Shown piece by piece: positions 1-10,230 of a DNA stretch of 64,000 nt; the first letter of the stretch is position 1; every line of letters starts with the position of its first letter. Under the pieces are notes generated by a model. It was not told where the DNA came from. It saw only the letters and a program-made list of their open reading frames with translations, and did not search any database. The translations under genes were made by a program, and so were the position numbers. Origin of the DNA: Rhizopus sp. PT2906 (taxonomy: Eukaryota > Mucoromycota > Mucoromycetes > Mucorales > Rhizopodaceae); assembly GCA_025529335.1 (NCBI GenBank), contig JAMYHX010000149.1, positions 1-64,000 of the forward strand, in the 5' to 3' direction.

Positions 1-150
1 GAAGTTCGTCTGCCTCATGAAGTTCGTGAGGGTCACGAAATTCGTCTGTTTCAACTCCGCTTTCGTTACAATGTAAAACTGGGAAATCTTAAAGCTGCTG
101 GTGCTGTGAGCTTAATCTGTAAAGTCAAACTAAATACGATCATCAGATAG
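1..150 (+). CDS. C-terminal end of an unidentified protein (partial)
   Basis: Frame 1 is open from the first base to a TAG at 148-150, giving 49 codons. The composition looks protein-like (charged and aliphatic residues, EVRLPHEV at the start, LKAAGAVSLICKVKL near the end) rather than like the AT-rich intergenic DNA that follows. It would be the last exon of a gene entering from the left. I do not recognise the family. A chance open frame at the contig edge remains possible. Confidence 0.3.
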   Translation, partial: EVRLPHEVREGHEIRLFQLRFRYNVKLGNLKAAGAVSLICKVKLNTIIR

Positions 151-410
151 TTAATAAATTAAATAAGCAATGAAGTTGTATAATCACAAAATATAACATT
201 GAGAATTACTGATCTCGGGATCAGTTATATTTTCAATTCTAAAAATAAAAATTATGAAGAAGTTCTCAAAACGTTCCTGGGTGTCAGTAAGAGTAATTGA
301 AAATATATGATTATAATGAAATGACATGTTTAAAACATCCATTGTGTCAGATCGCAAAAAAAAAAATATTAGCATATTTGGAAGTTTGTGTAACCATTAC
401 GAATGATATG

Positions 411-416
411 AAAAAA
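411..416 (-). terminator. Pol III terminator of tRNA-Ser
   Basis: Six T residues on the minus strand lie 6 bases beyond the tRNA 3' end. They sit between GATATG and CATATC, so the terminator is also the loop of a small inverted repeat. Confidence 0.8.
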
Positions 417-422
417 CATATC

Positions 423-504
423 GACAATTGCAGGATTTGAACCTGCGCGTGCAGAGCACAACAGATTTCGAGTCTGCCACCTTAGGCCTCTCGGTCAAAT
501 TGTC
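423..504 (-). tRNA. tRNA-Ser (anticodon CGA)
   Basis: The minus strand reads GACAATTTGACCGAGAGGCC at the 5' end and finishes AATTGTC, so the 7-bp acceptor stem pairs exactly. The anticodon loop CTCGAAA places CGA at 468-470. The T arm carries GGTTCAAATCC. A long variable arm makes it a class II tRNA of 82 nt, the usual length for tRNA-Ser. No intron is present. The A block (GACCGAGAGGCC) and B block (GGTTCAAATCC) form the internal Pol III promoter. Confidence 0.95.
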
Positions 505-944
505 AAATTTTTTTGGGTTAAACTTGACAATTATAATATTATATAATTTTCACGTGACATTCACGTGATATGTGTCTTATGTTTTTACACGTCTCTGTCG
601 CCTTTTGGAGAAGGATTCATTTTCTTTGCATAGGCTAATCTGACGATTTTGGAAAAAAGTACTATTATTCTATAAGCGCAAAAGTGTGTTCGCGGTCGTG
701 TAGCAAATTTATACAGAATAATAGTGCTAGTACATTTGCTATGGCTTTTAATTTTAACATGTATTGATGTGCTTGATGCAACATCTGACTAGATGTAATG
801 TTATTAAGATGTTCATTCAAGTTGCGCATTCTATACGTTCAGTATTTAGATTGTAATGAGACATGGACAGCTACTAATGAAAATTCTATGTTGTCACTAC
901 ACAACTTTACGCTACCAAAGTCTCTGCCTAACCTAAGGCTGTCC

Positions 945-1090
945 AGTTCACTCTCTCTGATATAAAATACAATGTCATCATAATTACACGTGAGCTAAGT
1001 GGTCTTTGTTGATCAAACTGACAACACAAGATTAGAATAAATACATCAATAACAGCATTTCTTTTTATCTCTTGTTCTTCTTGAAAAGAA
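945..1090 (-). repeat. Dispersed coding-like repeat, copy 1 (inverted relative to 16510-16640)
   Basis: The minus strand of this segment is about 80% identical by eye to the plus strand at 16510-16640. Both copies encode closely matching peptides (IKRNAVIDVFILILCCQ here, IKRNIVIDVFILILCCQ there), followed by a conserved SSRVIM segment. Both are broken by stops or frameshifts. It is a decayed multicopy sequence, probably from a transposon gene of a family I cannot name. It lies just upstream of, and opposite to, the Fanzor-like relic. Confidence 0.55.
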
Positions 1091-1208
1091 ACAACCCAAG
1101 ATGGTAACTTCATAAAGTCATGTTTAGCTTTATGCTCCATATTCAAAAGCTTTGTTGGGTGATATCATAGGTAGTGGGTAGAGGAAACGCCCTTAGTATT
1201 AATTATTT

Positions 1209-1547
1209 TTGAGTGCATTAAGTGCACCTAAAAATAAGGATCATATGAAGTTCAAAGGTCTACGACGGGTTGTCCCCAACAAGCTATACAGACAGCTCAA
1301 GCTTTGCGAAAAGCTTAATGAACTGTTACCTCTTGACATTAGCGAATATAATACTTCCAAGGTTAGTACAAATTACATACATGCTCATATTATAAAAATA
1401 TTAATTTAATATTCTACTTTAATATGTAGACCTGCAATCCCTGCTGTGAACAAGACTTGAAGAATCTTAGAATTGGAGCAGGGGAATATGCATATTATAT
1501 CCACCAAATATTGTTTTGCAAGAAATGTAATGTTTTTTGGAATCGCG
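1209..1547 (+). pseudogene. C-terminal fragment of a TnpB/Fanzor-like RNA-guided nuclease gene
   Basis: Two exons, 1209-1361 and 1430-1547, join in frame across a 68-bp GT-AG intron. The joined peptide contains DISEYNTSKTCNPC, then FCKKC, then WNRDVM. This is the TSKxCxxC...CxxC...RDxxA pattern of the OrfB zinc ribbon (PF07282), whose Asp is the third RuvC residue in TnpB and eukaryotic Fanzor nucleases. The N-terminal two thirds is missing: an in-frame TAA lies at 1200 and no RuvC-I or RuvC-II region was found. The reading stops being Fanzor-like directly after WNRDVM, where a Tc1/mariner remnant begins. It is therefore a dead relic. The family is assigned by motif only, without alignment. 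Confidence 0.5.
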
Positions 1548-1890
1548 ATGTAATGGTCTCTTTCCACCATTTTTCATAGTCACCAGTATGGTAGCTTGTG
1601 CCATCTTCTTCATCTATCCAGTTTTTTAAACCAAGGGTGAAAGTTCTTGGTCAAAATGTCAATGTACACGTCCTGATTTTCAGGATCATCAAGGTGAAAT
1701 TGACTTTATCGAGCTAGAAGGCTTCTCAGTACTTTTTAAGTTTGCGCTTTTGGTAAGAGCTACGAGTGTTATCTAATGTATTTTGGCTTGACATGTTTGA
1801 TTAATAAAATTTCAGAAAAGATTGGAAAAATTAAAAAGAGTAAATGCTTTTTCTTCAAGACCGTATATCAAAATCAATTGCGTGTGACTG
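1547..1890 (-). mobile_element. Truncated, internally deleted Tc1/mariner copy
   Basis: This segment matches the reverse complement of the full element at 37798-39151 in three blocks: its transposase 3' half, its 5' coding start, and its 5' terminal repeat. The right end retains the terminal repeat (AATCAATTGCGTGTGACTG ending at 1890) followed by TA. The other terminal repeat is lost. About 22 bp and roughly 570 bp are deleted internally. In the shared transposase stretch this copy reads GTGTACATTGAC, in frame, where the longer copy has two extra bases. Confidence 0.85.
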
Positions 1891-2080
1891 TAAAATTCTG
1901 TACAATTTAATTGAGCCCATACAAATAACAGGGAAAAAAGAAAAACTTTCTCTTCTTTTTTCTTCTTTAAACGCGAAACTTATATTTTATCTAACCCAAA
2001 CCATTATTACAACCACCCCCACTTTTATTTACTATCTTTATATCAAATCCTCCCTTCCCCCCTCTCTCTTTTAATATATT

Positions 2081-3844
2081 ATGACAACCAACAATGATAT
2101 GAATAGCCCTGAACTACAGCTCTCTGTTAACGACCTTGTATATCCAACTGAAAAAGCAGAAATACTATTAGAAACATTATCGAATGAACAACTTAGTTTA
2201 ATTGAAGAAGCAGTCAATAAGATAAAAGCAAAGAAATTGAATGAAGGTAAACACCATGGCCCCCCTATGTTACATATCCTTGTCTTATCTCTGGTTTAAA
2301 AACAGAAAAAAATAAATTACAAGAGCAGACGATGTCAGCAAACTCAAACAATAACAACAATAATAATAAGTCATCCTATTTATCCATTCATGAGCCAACA
2401 ACAGAATTGCGTGATGGTGTTGAATGGGTCAGTTTCGTATACTCCCATCATCGTACATTACGTAAATATTGTATAAGAACAGATCTCGATAAAGTGGATA
2501 TCGGCACACTGGATGAAAAGTTTAAAAAAGAGAACTGCGTAAAGACAATTTTAGTTGTATTCTACGGCATCTTAATCATTATTTAGGTCTATCCACGAGC
2601 TAATCTTCCAAGAGAAGTATATCAAGGCAACAGATGGACGTATGAGACTGAGTGTAATGTCCTTGGATGGAAACTTGCTTATCTAAATATGGAAGAACTA
2701 GCCGGCAAACGAGGACTTATTCAGCGTGCAGTCGATTCATATAGAAACAGATATCCTAGCATGCGATCCAGACGTGTAGCCAGGCAGGAGAAGTTACTGA
2801 AAGGAACACTACGCAAACGCAAACATCGTGAGGATGAAGACACACCTCCTGGAAAATCAATGAAATGTTCATCCGATAATGATAAAGTACCCAAAACACT
2901 CCTCATTGAAGAAAAGAATGGAAATAAGTGTCGCATTCGCATTAATATTGAATCAGTTCTCTTGGATGCTGTTGATATGGAATTCAGAAAGAATAATTGT
3001 GTGTTTCCTAGAGCAATGGCGATTGCACCCGATACACCCAATTTGAGTCAAAGACGGATAGATGAAATAAAGTGCAATGAGATTGGTTGGAAACTTGTAA
3101 GTTTTATTCGTCATACCCCCCTTCTTGAAACCCTGTACTAACTTAAATTAGGCCTGGTTAAACCCTCGGCAATTGGCGAATAGAAAAAATTTACTGCAGC
3201 GTGCACTGGATATGTATAGATACCAATTTACTACAGATCTGAAGCCTCGTAAATTTGCACCACGCCAGCCTCCATCATTCGCTCCTACAGAATCTGAACC
3301 ATCAACAGCAGACCAAAAGATAGTACCATTGACTGAAAAGGTTTTGGAAGAGAAACAAAAAGAATTTGATGCTCAAAGCAAGCAGCGACGGGATTCTTGC
3401 TATTCGGGAACAACCGTGACCCTCGACTTTCACGATTACTGTTTTTCTCCAGCTGCCGAAGATGAGGATTGTAACCTGAGCGCCACTAAAGATACAGAAG
3501 AAGGTAGCCCCACTGCTCATGATGAATATTCATCAAACATGTTGCAGGACTTTATCCTGGCCCCACCTCTTTCTGATCAACAGCGAGAACTGGATAGTTT
3601 AAGCGAGGGAAGTGGTAGCCAAAACTTCTCCTATCAAAGCACACCAAGTCCGGAAGCGCTCATGCAGCTGACTGACTTTTATCAGCAGGCTTTATTATCG
3701 GCTGCCCTGTTTGACCCTGGTCAGTCATTGATGAAACAAGAAGACAAGTCAGTAGATGCAGACTTACTAGAAAAGTATGGAAAAGCAAATCCACTTATGG
3801 ATAATCTTACCGCCAATCCTTCACTGCTCAATAAGTTGTATTAA
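2081..3844 (+). CDS. DUF8032-like fungal protein with two copies of the domain
   Basis: Exons 2081-2246, 2324-2538, 2587-3096 and 3152-3844 give 527 residues. The first domain copy runs through SFVYSHHRTLRKYCIRTDL, KENCVYPRANLPREVY, NVLGWKLAYLN and GKRGLIQRAVDSYRNRYP. A second, diverged copy follows with RKNNCVFPRAM, NEIGWKLAWLNPR and NRKNLLQRALDMYR. The linker carries basic RKRKHR-type stretches typical of a nuclear protein. An Asn-rich run sits near residue 60, and the C-terminal third is Ser/Gln/Glu-rich and probably disordered. The resemblance to the fungal DUF8032 family comes from recall of its ENCVYPRA and GLIQRAVDSYRNR signatures. Function is unknown; a DNA-associated role would be a guess. 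Confidence 0.7.
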
Positions 3845-4477
3845 ATCAGAGTTTGTATTTTACACATAAAGAGAATTAACTTTGCAGTTGTACTATGTAC
3901 ATTGTTGTTCTTTCTTTGCTTGATAACTGTAACTATCACACGCACTTTGATCTCCTGAGCACAAGCCATAAATGTAGGGCCATCATTCTTCCTTTTCTCT
4001 TCCTGTCTAATTATACAATTCATATTCAAATACACACACAAGAACCTCATGGGACTTTTGATATATAAAAAAAGAGAAAGGGTAAAGTACTACCCTAGAT
4101 TAACAGTTAATTGATAACGTAATGGCTAAGCTGGTGAGACTGGTTTTACGTAGGAGCTTATCGAAGTAGAAAGGTGCTGTGGATAGACTTGCTTTTTTTT
4201 GTAATAATAAAATGAAATTTAGTCATATGATATGTGCTCTCTTTTTACAGTCATTTGTGAAAGCTGAGTGTGGTTAGAGAACCTAAAGCAAAAAAGCATT
4301 CTAGGTAAAGTTCTGTAAGCAGACCAGGAAGCGCTTAGTAGTCTAAAAGCTCAAGTGGTTTCCTTTTGACAATACCTGCCAAATAAGGAACCAAGTCACC
4401 CTGAAACAATAGATAAAAAAAAAAGAGTGCATAATGCAGATCGATTTTTTCATTTTTTTTTATCCAAGTCTCATTAA
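3845..4477. other. Intergenic, 633 bp
   Basis: AT-rich, with poly-A and poly-T runs near 4194 and 4418. No convincing coding sequence on either strand. It holds the 3' region of the DUF8032-like gene and the promoter side of the SUMO ligase gene. Confidence 0.6.
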
Positions 4478-6157
4478 ATGAACCTTTTGTACAATAGAAA
4501 AAGCAGCCTTAGACAAAAACCGCATATCCTAACAGCTGAACAGATATGTGAGCTTGGAGAGATCATAGGCATGAAGTTTCATATAAGAGAGCTCGTAGGC
4601 ATTTCTTCAGTCTTATCTTGAATTAATTTAATTGACCTCTCTTTAGGTTCCTACCATGCTGTTTCGTTTAAAGAAGCGCAAGCTGGAGGCTATCTATCGT
4701 TATCTTTCAGAGCATCATCTTTTGCATGATAAAGAACCACCGATAGGCGATTTACAGACGCATCGGCTAGGAAAATACTTGTTATCAACCATTTATCCTG
4801 GATACTCGGCGGCTAGAGCCAGAAATTTTGCATACCGAGATTATCGAGAGTGGTAATATTAAAGCAGGATAACAAGAATCAGTTAGGGCTCATTTCCTTA
4901 TAGTAGAGAAAAGGAATATGGTACAGTGGATCCCTTAGCGTATGACTATGCGCCGACGACCGAAATGTTTGAAAGGCTGGATGAAGTGTTTCGTGTGGAT
5001 GTGAATTGGCAAAATGAGCAGCGGCTATCGAAGCACACTATTAAGATCCCTGTGCATATCTTGAAGAAATCAATTGATAGAATTGATGCAGTGAATGACA
5101 ATAAGTCGATACAAAATATTGAATATCACCTTTACTTGTGGAATTCCACCAAGACTTTATTGAAGCCTCTGTGTAAGTCCTTGATTATAAATTCGAATCA
5201 GGTGTGGACAGGGAGACAACAGGTAAACATATAGAATGTCAAAGCCAACAGTGTGATTCATATTCGATTTTTGTAGAAACTTGTAAATGGAGGGTTTATG
5301 CATATTGATATTAGTCAACAAATTAAACAGTACGTTCGACGACGATCAGTGACAAATGAGACAGAAAAAGCAGAGTTGAAGCGATATATAAGCGTTGAAG
5401 TTGAGCTAGCAGACGAAAATGAACGAAATATAAGTCACATATCTATATGTGCAGTGATAAGAATACCCTCAAACGAGGTACATCTATTTCCAACAAATGA
5501 AGACAAGTGTAACACTTTTATGTAGTTGGTATCTCAGCTGTACATGCAGACAGCTACAGAAATCATGTACAAATCCATACAGTCAAGTCCTTATCCGCTA
5601 ATAACTCAGCAAATGATGATACAAGTATTGAAACAGAAAGAAGGTGGCCATTTAGATAGTGCAGAGGATATATTTATGGCGTGTATGTCTACTTATGTTG
5701 ACGATAGAGGAAAAAGAAGCTTTGACATGGAAATGATCGAACCTACTCCACTACAGGACCCATTGACACAGAAAAGACTACAGCATCCAGTGAAAAGCAT
5801 ATTCTGCAAACATAAATCGTGTTTTGATGCCTCTACATTTTTTGATCATCATGCAGACCTTCAGCTCTGGCACTGCCCTATTTGCTCTGTTCAGATAAAG
5901 CATCTGGAGGTATTTGAAACAATATGACAAAGCTATTCTTTTATATACTTATCATAATATAGGAACTAAGGATGGATTATTTGACAAAACTGGAGATTGA
6001 GCAATATCATCAAGCGGAGCCATTGTACATCATGAGGAATAACCTTGTGTTAACTGAAACGGAACTGTTTGCATTTCAAAGAGAACCCTATAACCATCCG
6101 CTTGACACTCACATTAATAAGAGACTAAAGACCCTGGGTCATGTCCAGGCAACTTGA
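4478..6157 (+). CDS. SIZ/PIAS-type SP-RING SUMO E3 ligase
   Basis: Six exons: 4478-4594, 4647-4852, 4904-5222, 5277-5477, 5526-5909 and 5963-6157, giving 473 residues. The SP-RING finger lies around residues 375-401: C375-x-H377-x2-C380, then WHCPIC with C398 and C401. It is preceded by QDPLTQKRLQHPVK, matching the 'D P ... R ... P V' lead-in of Siz and PIAS ligases. The region before it (roughly residues 100-270) is where a PINIT domain is expected. Family members pass SUMO from Ubc9 to nuclear substrates. The start was moved upstream to 4478 because an in-frame exon (MNLLYNRKSS...) splices cleanly to the next. Intron 5478-5525 removes an in-frame TAG. No clear N-terminal SAP motif was recognised. 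Confidence 0.82.
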
Positions 6158-6815
6158 GCCCTTTTCAAAATGTAGCTTTTTATACAAGATTAAGTAAATA
6201 AAGTAGTAGCTAGCGTGCTATTATACATTAACTTAATCACTGCCCTTAATCCAGTCAATGGAAACGGTAGACATTACGTTCTATAATCACATCGAACAGA
6301 GAAATCAAAGTGTATATGACTCTGTGAAGACTGTTGATGAAAACAATAGGCAGGTTAATCCAGCAAAAAGTAGCAGTCCTTTTATGTAATTTTACTCTAT
6401 ATTTCAAGTGAATATCTATGTGGTTGTGGCCACATGGGGATTATGTTAAAATCGCCCTTGAGAATTTTACTTTATAAGCAGCGCTGCGATGTGTCGGCTC
6501 GGAAAATGAATGCCAAGCTGTTTTGAGAAGAGAGCGAATCTAAACTATATGAGATTTTGTGACCCTCCTTCAAGAGATACATATTATACTTATCTCCCAG
6601 GAAGGGCGGGAATGAAGTAAGTTTTTCTTTTATTGCTTGCGATAACCCATTTGAAAAAAGCTACAATTTATCGCCGACTGCTCGGTTCTTCATCTTAAAG
6701 CAAAGTGACACAGCTTAAATAATTCGAAAAATTCCCTCCGCTTTAAAAAAAAAATAAGAATAAACCCTGTTTTCAGCTTGCTTTCTTCTTTTTCTCTTTC
6801 TCGATATTGCATAAT
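6158..6815. other. Intergenic, 658 bp, with one short ORF
   Basis: A 43-codon ORF (ATG 6258, TAA 6389; METVDITFYNHIEQRNQ...) follows the SUMO ligase. It could be a small gene, an unspliced last exon or chance. The rest is AT-rich with a pyrimidine-rich stretch before the next start. Confidence 0.4.
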
Positions 6816-8566
6816 ATGGCACCTATTCGACTTCCTGACGACCAACCAGAGACCAGTTGCCTCGGAAACGTGTTTTCAAAGTTATTCTCAAAACAAGAAG
6901 CACCAGCTAAAAAGAGCCTCGATGAAAAGTTTGTGTATTCTGCTGTTGACCCAATGGAACAGCTGCCCCCTTATGAGGACTGTATTCGAGTAAATATGTC
7001 TATATAAAAAATGGTTTATAAATATATTTACCACTCCTTTTTCTATAAAAAAGCAAATGAAGAAATTGAATATTGAATGCACTGGTGAAATTGAAAATAC
7101 AGTGAATAATGCTATTGATTCTATCAATGATGAGCTTCGTGCTATTAGCTTGGATGTAATAACTACAAGAAAGACATAAGCGATCTTGTTGCTAACAGTT
7201 ACCATAGTTGCATGAAAATATGGAGACAGGAATGAAAGAAGTTCATGCTCATAATGTCCTCACAAAATATCTCGAAAAGAAGGGATTCAAAGTGACACGC
7301 CACGCCTATGGTATGGATACTGCCTTTACTGCTGAATACAGTAATGGACCCGGTAGAAGAATTGGTGTCTGTGCAGAATATGATGGTCTTCCCGGGTAAG
7401 TTATAGAAGACAATGCTGTAAAAAACAAGCAATAAACACATTACAGTTTGGGACAAGGTTGCGGCCACAACTTGATTGCCATCAGCGGCTTGGCTACAGC
7501 CATAGGTATCAAGGCTGCCTTAGAGAGCGGTAAGGCCTCTGGAAAGGTCATCCTCTTTGGTACTCCAGCTGAAGGTAAAAAAAAGGCATGAATGTCTCAA
7601 ATGCTGTGTTTTAATCATTTATGCACTTTTAGAATTATCGATTGGCAAGATCGTGCTTGTCCAAAAGCGTGCCTTCCAAGATAATGTTGATGTTTGCTTG
7701 ATGCTCCATCCAGCGTAAGTATTAATGATCTAAAAAAAATAATGTAATATAAACAATATATATATATATATATATATAGTGCAGTTAACCATCAGTATGG
7801 CAAAATGATTGCTATTCACGATGTTCGTGTCGAATTCTTTGGTAAGCCTAGCCATGCTTCTGCGTCACCTTGGGAAGGCGTCAATGCACTGGATGCTATC
7901 GTTCAAGTGTGGAATAATGTCAGTATGCTTCGTCAACAGTTAATGCCTACAGACAGAGTCCACGGTATTGTTACAAATGGTGGTCAAGCCGTAAGTATAA
8001 AATAACGCCACGAATGGCACACACACAGATACTTATGCTTTTTTTTTCTCTCTTAGCCCAATATTATTCCTGAATACACATCTGCCTTCTTCTTTGTTCG
8101 TACGACCAAAGCATCACAAGCAGGTCGTTTAATAAAGAAGATGGAGGACTGCTTCGAAGCTGCTGCATTAGCCACTGGCTGTCAAGTCAAGTATACCTGG
8201 CGAGAGATTGGTATCACCAAAGATGTGATCCAAAACTCTGTAATGGCTGATACATATGCACACTACATGGAAAAGTATGGTATCCAGTTCCCACCAAGAT
8301 ATGAACAAGAAAGCGGAGGAGGAGGATCTACTGACATGGGTAATGTCAGTTATGAGGTACCCGTCATCCATCCCTTGTATGGTATCCACACCACTGCTGC
8401 CAATCATACAGTTGAATTTACAGCTGCAGCCAAGACACTTCAAGCTCACAAAGATACAATCACTGCTTCCAAGTGTCTTGCTGCCACTGGTGTTGAAGTT
8501 TTGCTTAATGAACAATATTACAAGCAAGTTCAAGAACAGTTCAAGAAGGATCTTGCTGAACATTAA
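6816..8566 (+). CDS. M20-family metallopeptidase / amidohydrolase (PM20D2/ACY1L2-like)
   Basis: Seven exons: 6816-6989, 7054-7155, 7208-7395, 7447-7574, 7633-7714, 7780-7990 and 8057-8566, giving 464 residues. The M20 fold is clear. [22 protein letters not shown] opens the domain. CAEYDGLPG supplies a metal-bridging Asp, GQGCGHN a metal His, and GTPAEE the catalytic and metal Glu pair. The lid dimerisation domain starts at [22 protein letters not shown], and the C-terminal metal His is in HTTAANH. Relatives hydrolyse small amides and dipeptides in the cytosol. No signal peptide is seen. Intron 7715-7779 contains a (TA)n tract. The start is the first ATG after a pyrimidine-rich leader. Confidence 0.88.
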
Positions 8567-8677
8567 AGAATAAAATGTATTCCCGAACCAATCGTTCTCT
8601 TGTTCACATTCATATATTTTTGTAAAAAGATCAATCCTTATGATTGGTCAAGGAGCGGAAACGAAACTTTTTTTTTT

Positions 8678-8685
8678 GTATAAAT
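8678..8685 (+). promoter_or_regulatory. TATA box of the PRELI gene
   Basis: TATAAATA lies 79 bp upstream of the ATG at 8757 and is followed by a CT-rich leader, the layout seen before several genes in this window. Confidence 0.5.
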
Positions 8686-8756
8686 AAATCAGAGCTTGGA
8701 CCACTTTCTCTCTCTCTTCTTCTTTTATTCTCTTTTTCTTTATTTCTGTTGATACC

Positions 8757-9412
8757 ATGAAGTTCTTCAAGACGGTCCACACATTTGATTACCCATGGAC
8801 TTTAGTCTCAGCAGCACAGTGGCAAAAATACCCAAACGACCATTGTCCTCATGTTCAACATGTGGACGTATTGAATAGAACTGTAGATCCAGAAACAGGC
8901 ATACTTACAACAGAAAGATTGATTACTGTCAAACAGAATGTGCCTAGGTTTATCTTAAAGGTACCTATATGATAATAATGATGACGACGAATACTAATAA
9001 TATAATGATTAGATAATGGGCGCAGACGAAACACAATACGTTCGAGAAGTTTCGACTATTGATCCAAACTCAAAAACATTTACTTTATCAAGTGAAAACC
9101 TCTCATTAAGTAATATCATGAAAGTCAATGAAGAAATAACATATACCGTAGCTCCTGAAGACCCCGGAAAGTAAGTTTAAGCCACCCCTTTTTTAAAATG
9201 CGTCTTAATTTTTCTTTTTTTTTTTTAATAGAACACAGTTTACACAACAAGCAACGATGACTGCAGGAAGTCTTTTATCTCGATGGGAGAATTTGATTGA
9301 AGACTTTTCATTGAAACGATTCCAACAGAATGCTCAAGTTGGTCGTGAAGGATTTTTACATGTGTTGGAGCGTTTTGTACATATGACGGAAGCATCGTCT
9401 ACTACAAATTAG
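8757..9412 (+). CDS. PRELI/MSF1-domain mitochondrial lipid-transfer protein (Ups-like)
   Basis: Exons 8757-8960, 9013-9170 and 9232-9412 give 180 residues. The protein begins MKFFKTVHTFDYPWTLVSAA, the standard PRELI-domain opening (F-x-HPW/YPW-x-V). It continues with TERLITVKQNVPRFILKIMG and ends in the domain's long helix (WENLIEDFSLKRFQQNAQ). The length equals that of single-domain Ups1-3 and PRELID3 proteins. With Mdm35 these shuttle phosphatidic acid or phosphatidylserine across the mitochondrial intermembrane space. The opening resembles Ups2/PRELID3 more than Ups1. This subgroup call is tentative. Confidence 0.88.
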
Positions 9413-10165
9413 AACTATTTATGTTCATTATTTATTCTTTTTTTTTTTTGTACATTTTATTTTATTTAGAACTTCTTTCAACAAACTAAATTCATATTTG
9501 CATCAAAGTTTATAAAAAAGCAATAATGTCACAATTTCGTTGTTTTTATCTCTTTTTACAGATCCGATTACATAAACACTGCTTTTAATGAAAGGTATCT
9601 ATAAGCTGCATGATGGGATCGCCAATATTTCGCAGCTTCTATTTCTATTCCTCATCATTAGAAAAATACAAAGCAAGTGCGACTAGAGGGTCAAGGTGTT
9701 GATTAGCTTCGTCTTTGCTAAAACTAATTCCATCCTTTGGAGATAACTATGCACCTTTCCGCCCAGACAGTGCTATCCAATGTCTGCTAAAGAGGACTTT
9801 GTAAATCAGGCAACAGCATTACTGATAGTGGAATCTTGTCAGTACAAAGAAGAATGAGAAAAAGTTGAACATCAATATCGTTCTGTACCTCCAAGCATTT
9901 CTTGATTGATCGTTTCAACGATATGCTCGTGACATTAGGCTGAATCTCTAGAAGGATTACTCTTGATTGAGCATGATAATGAATAAAATAGGAACCGTCG
10001 ACCAAAAACTCTTCACGAGCAAAACTGAATGTAAGACCATCCTCTTTCAAAACTGATTTAGCCAACAGGGTTAATGAAATCCGGGCGCCGTATAGCTGAT
10101 AATTAAAAAAATAAGTAAGCTTACATATTCATCTACCTTCATTGTTCATATTTCGTATTTCCCTC

Positions 10166-10230
<65 letters not shown>

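Noticed and set aside
928..1146. Intact 72-residue minus-strand gene
   Set aside because: The matching sequence at 16510-16640 shows that both are fragments of a longer decayed coding sequence.
5509..5545. 31-bp intron (GTGTAAC...CTCAG) in the SUMO ligase gene
   Set aside because: A 48-bp intron at 5478-5525 with a better donor (GAG|GTACAT) also removes the stop and keeps the frame.
7199..7468. 89-residue minus frame over the M20 gene
   Set aside because: It is antisense to conserved M20 exons and introns, with no features of its own.
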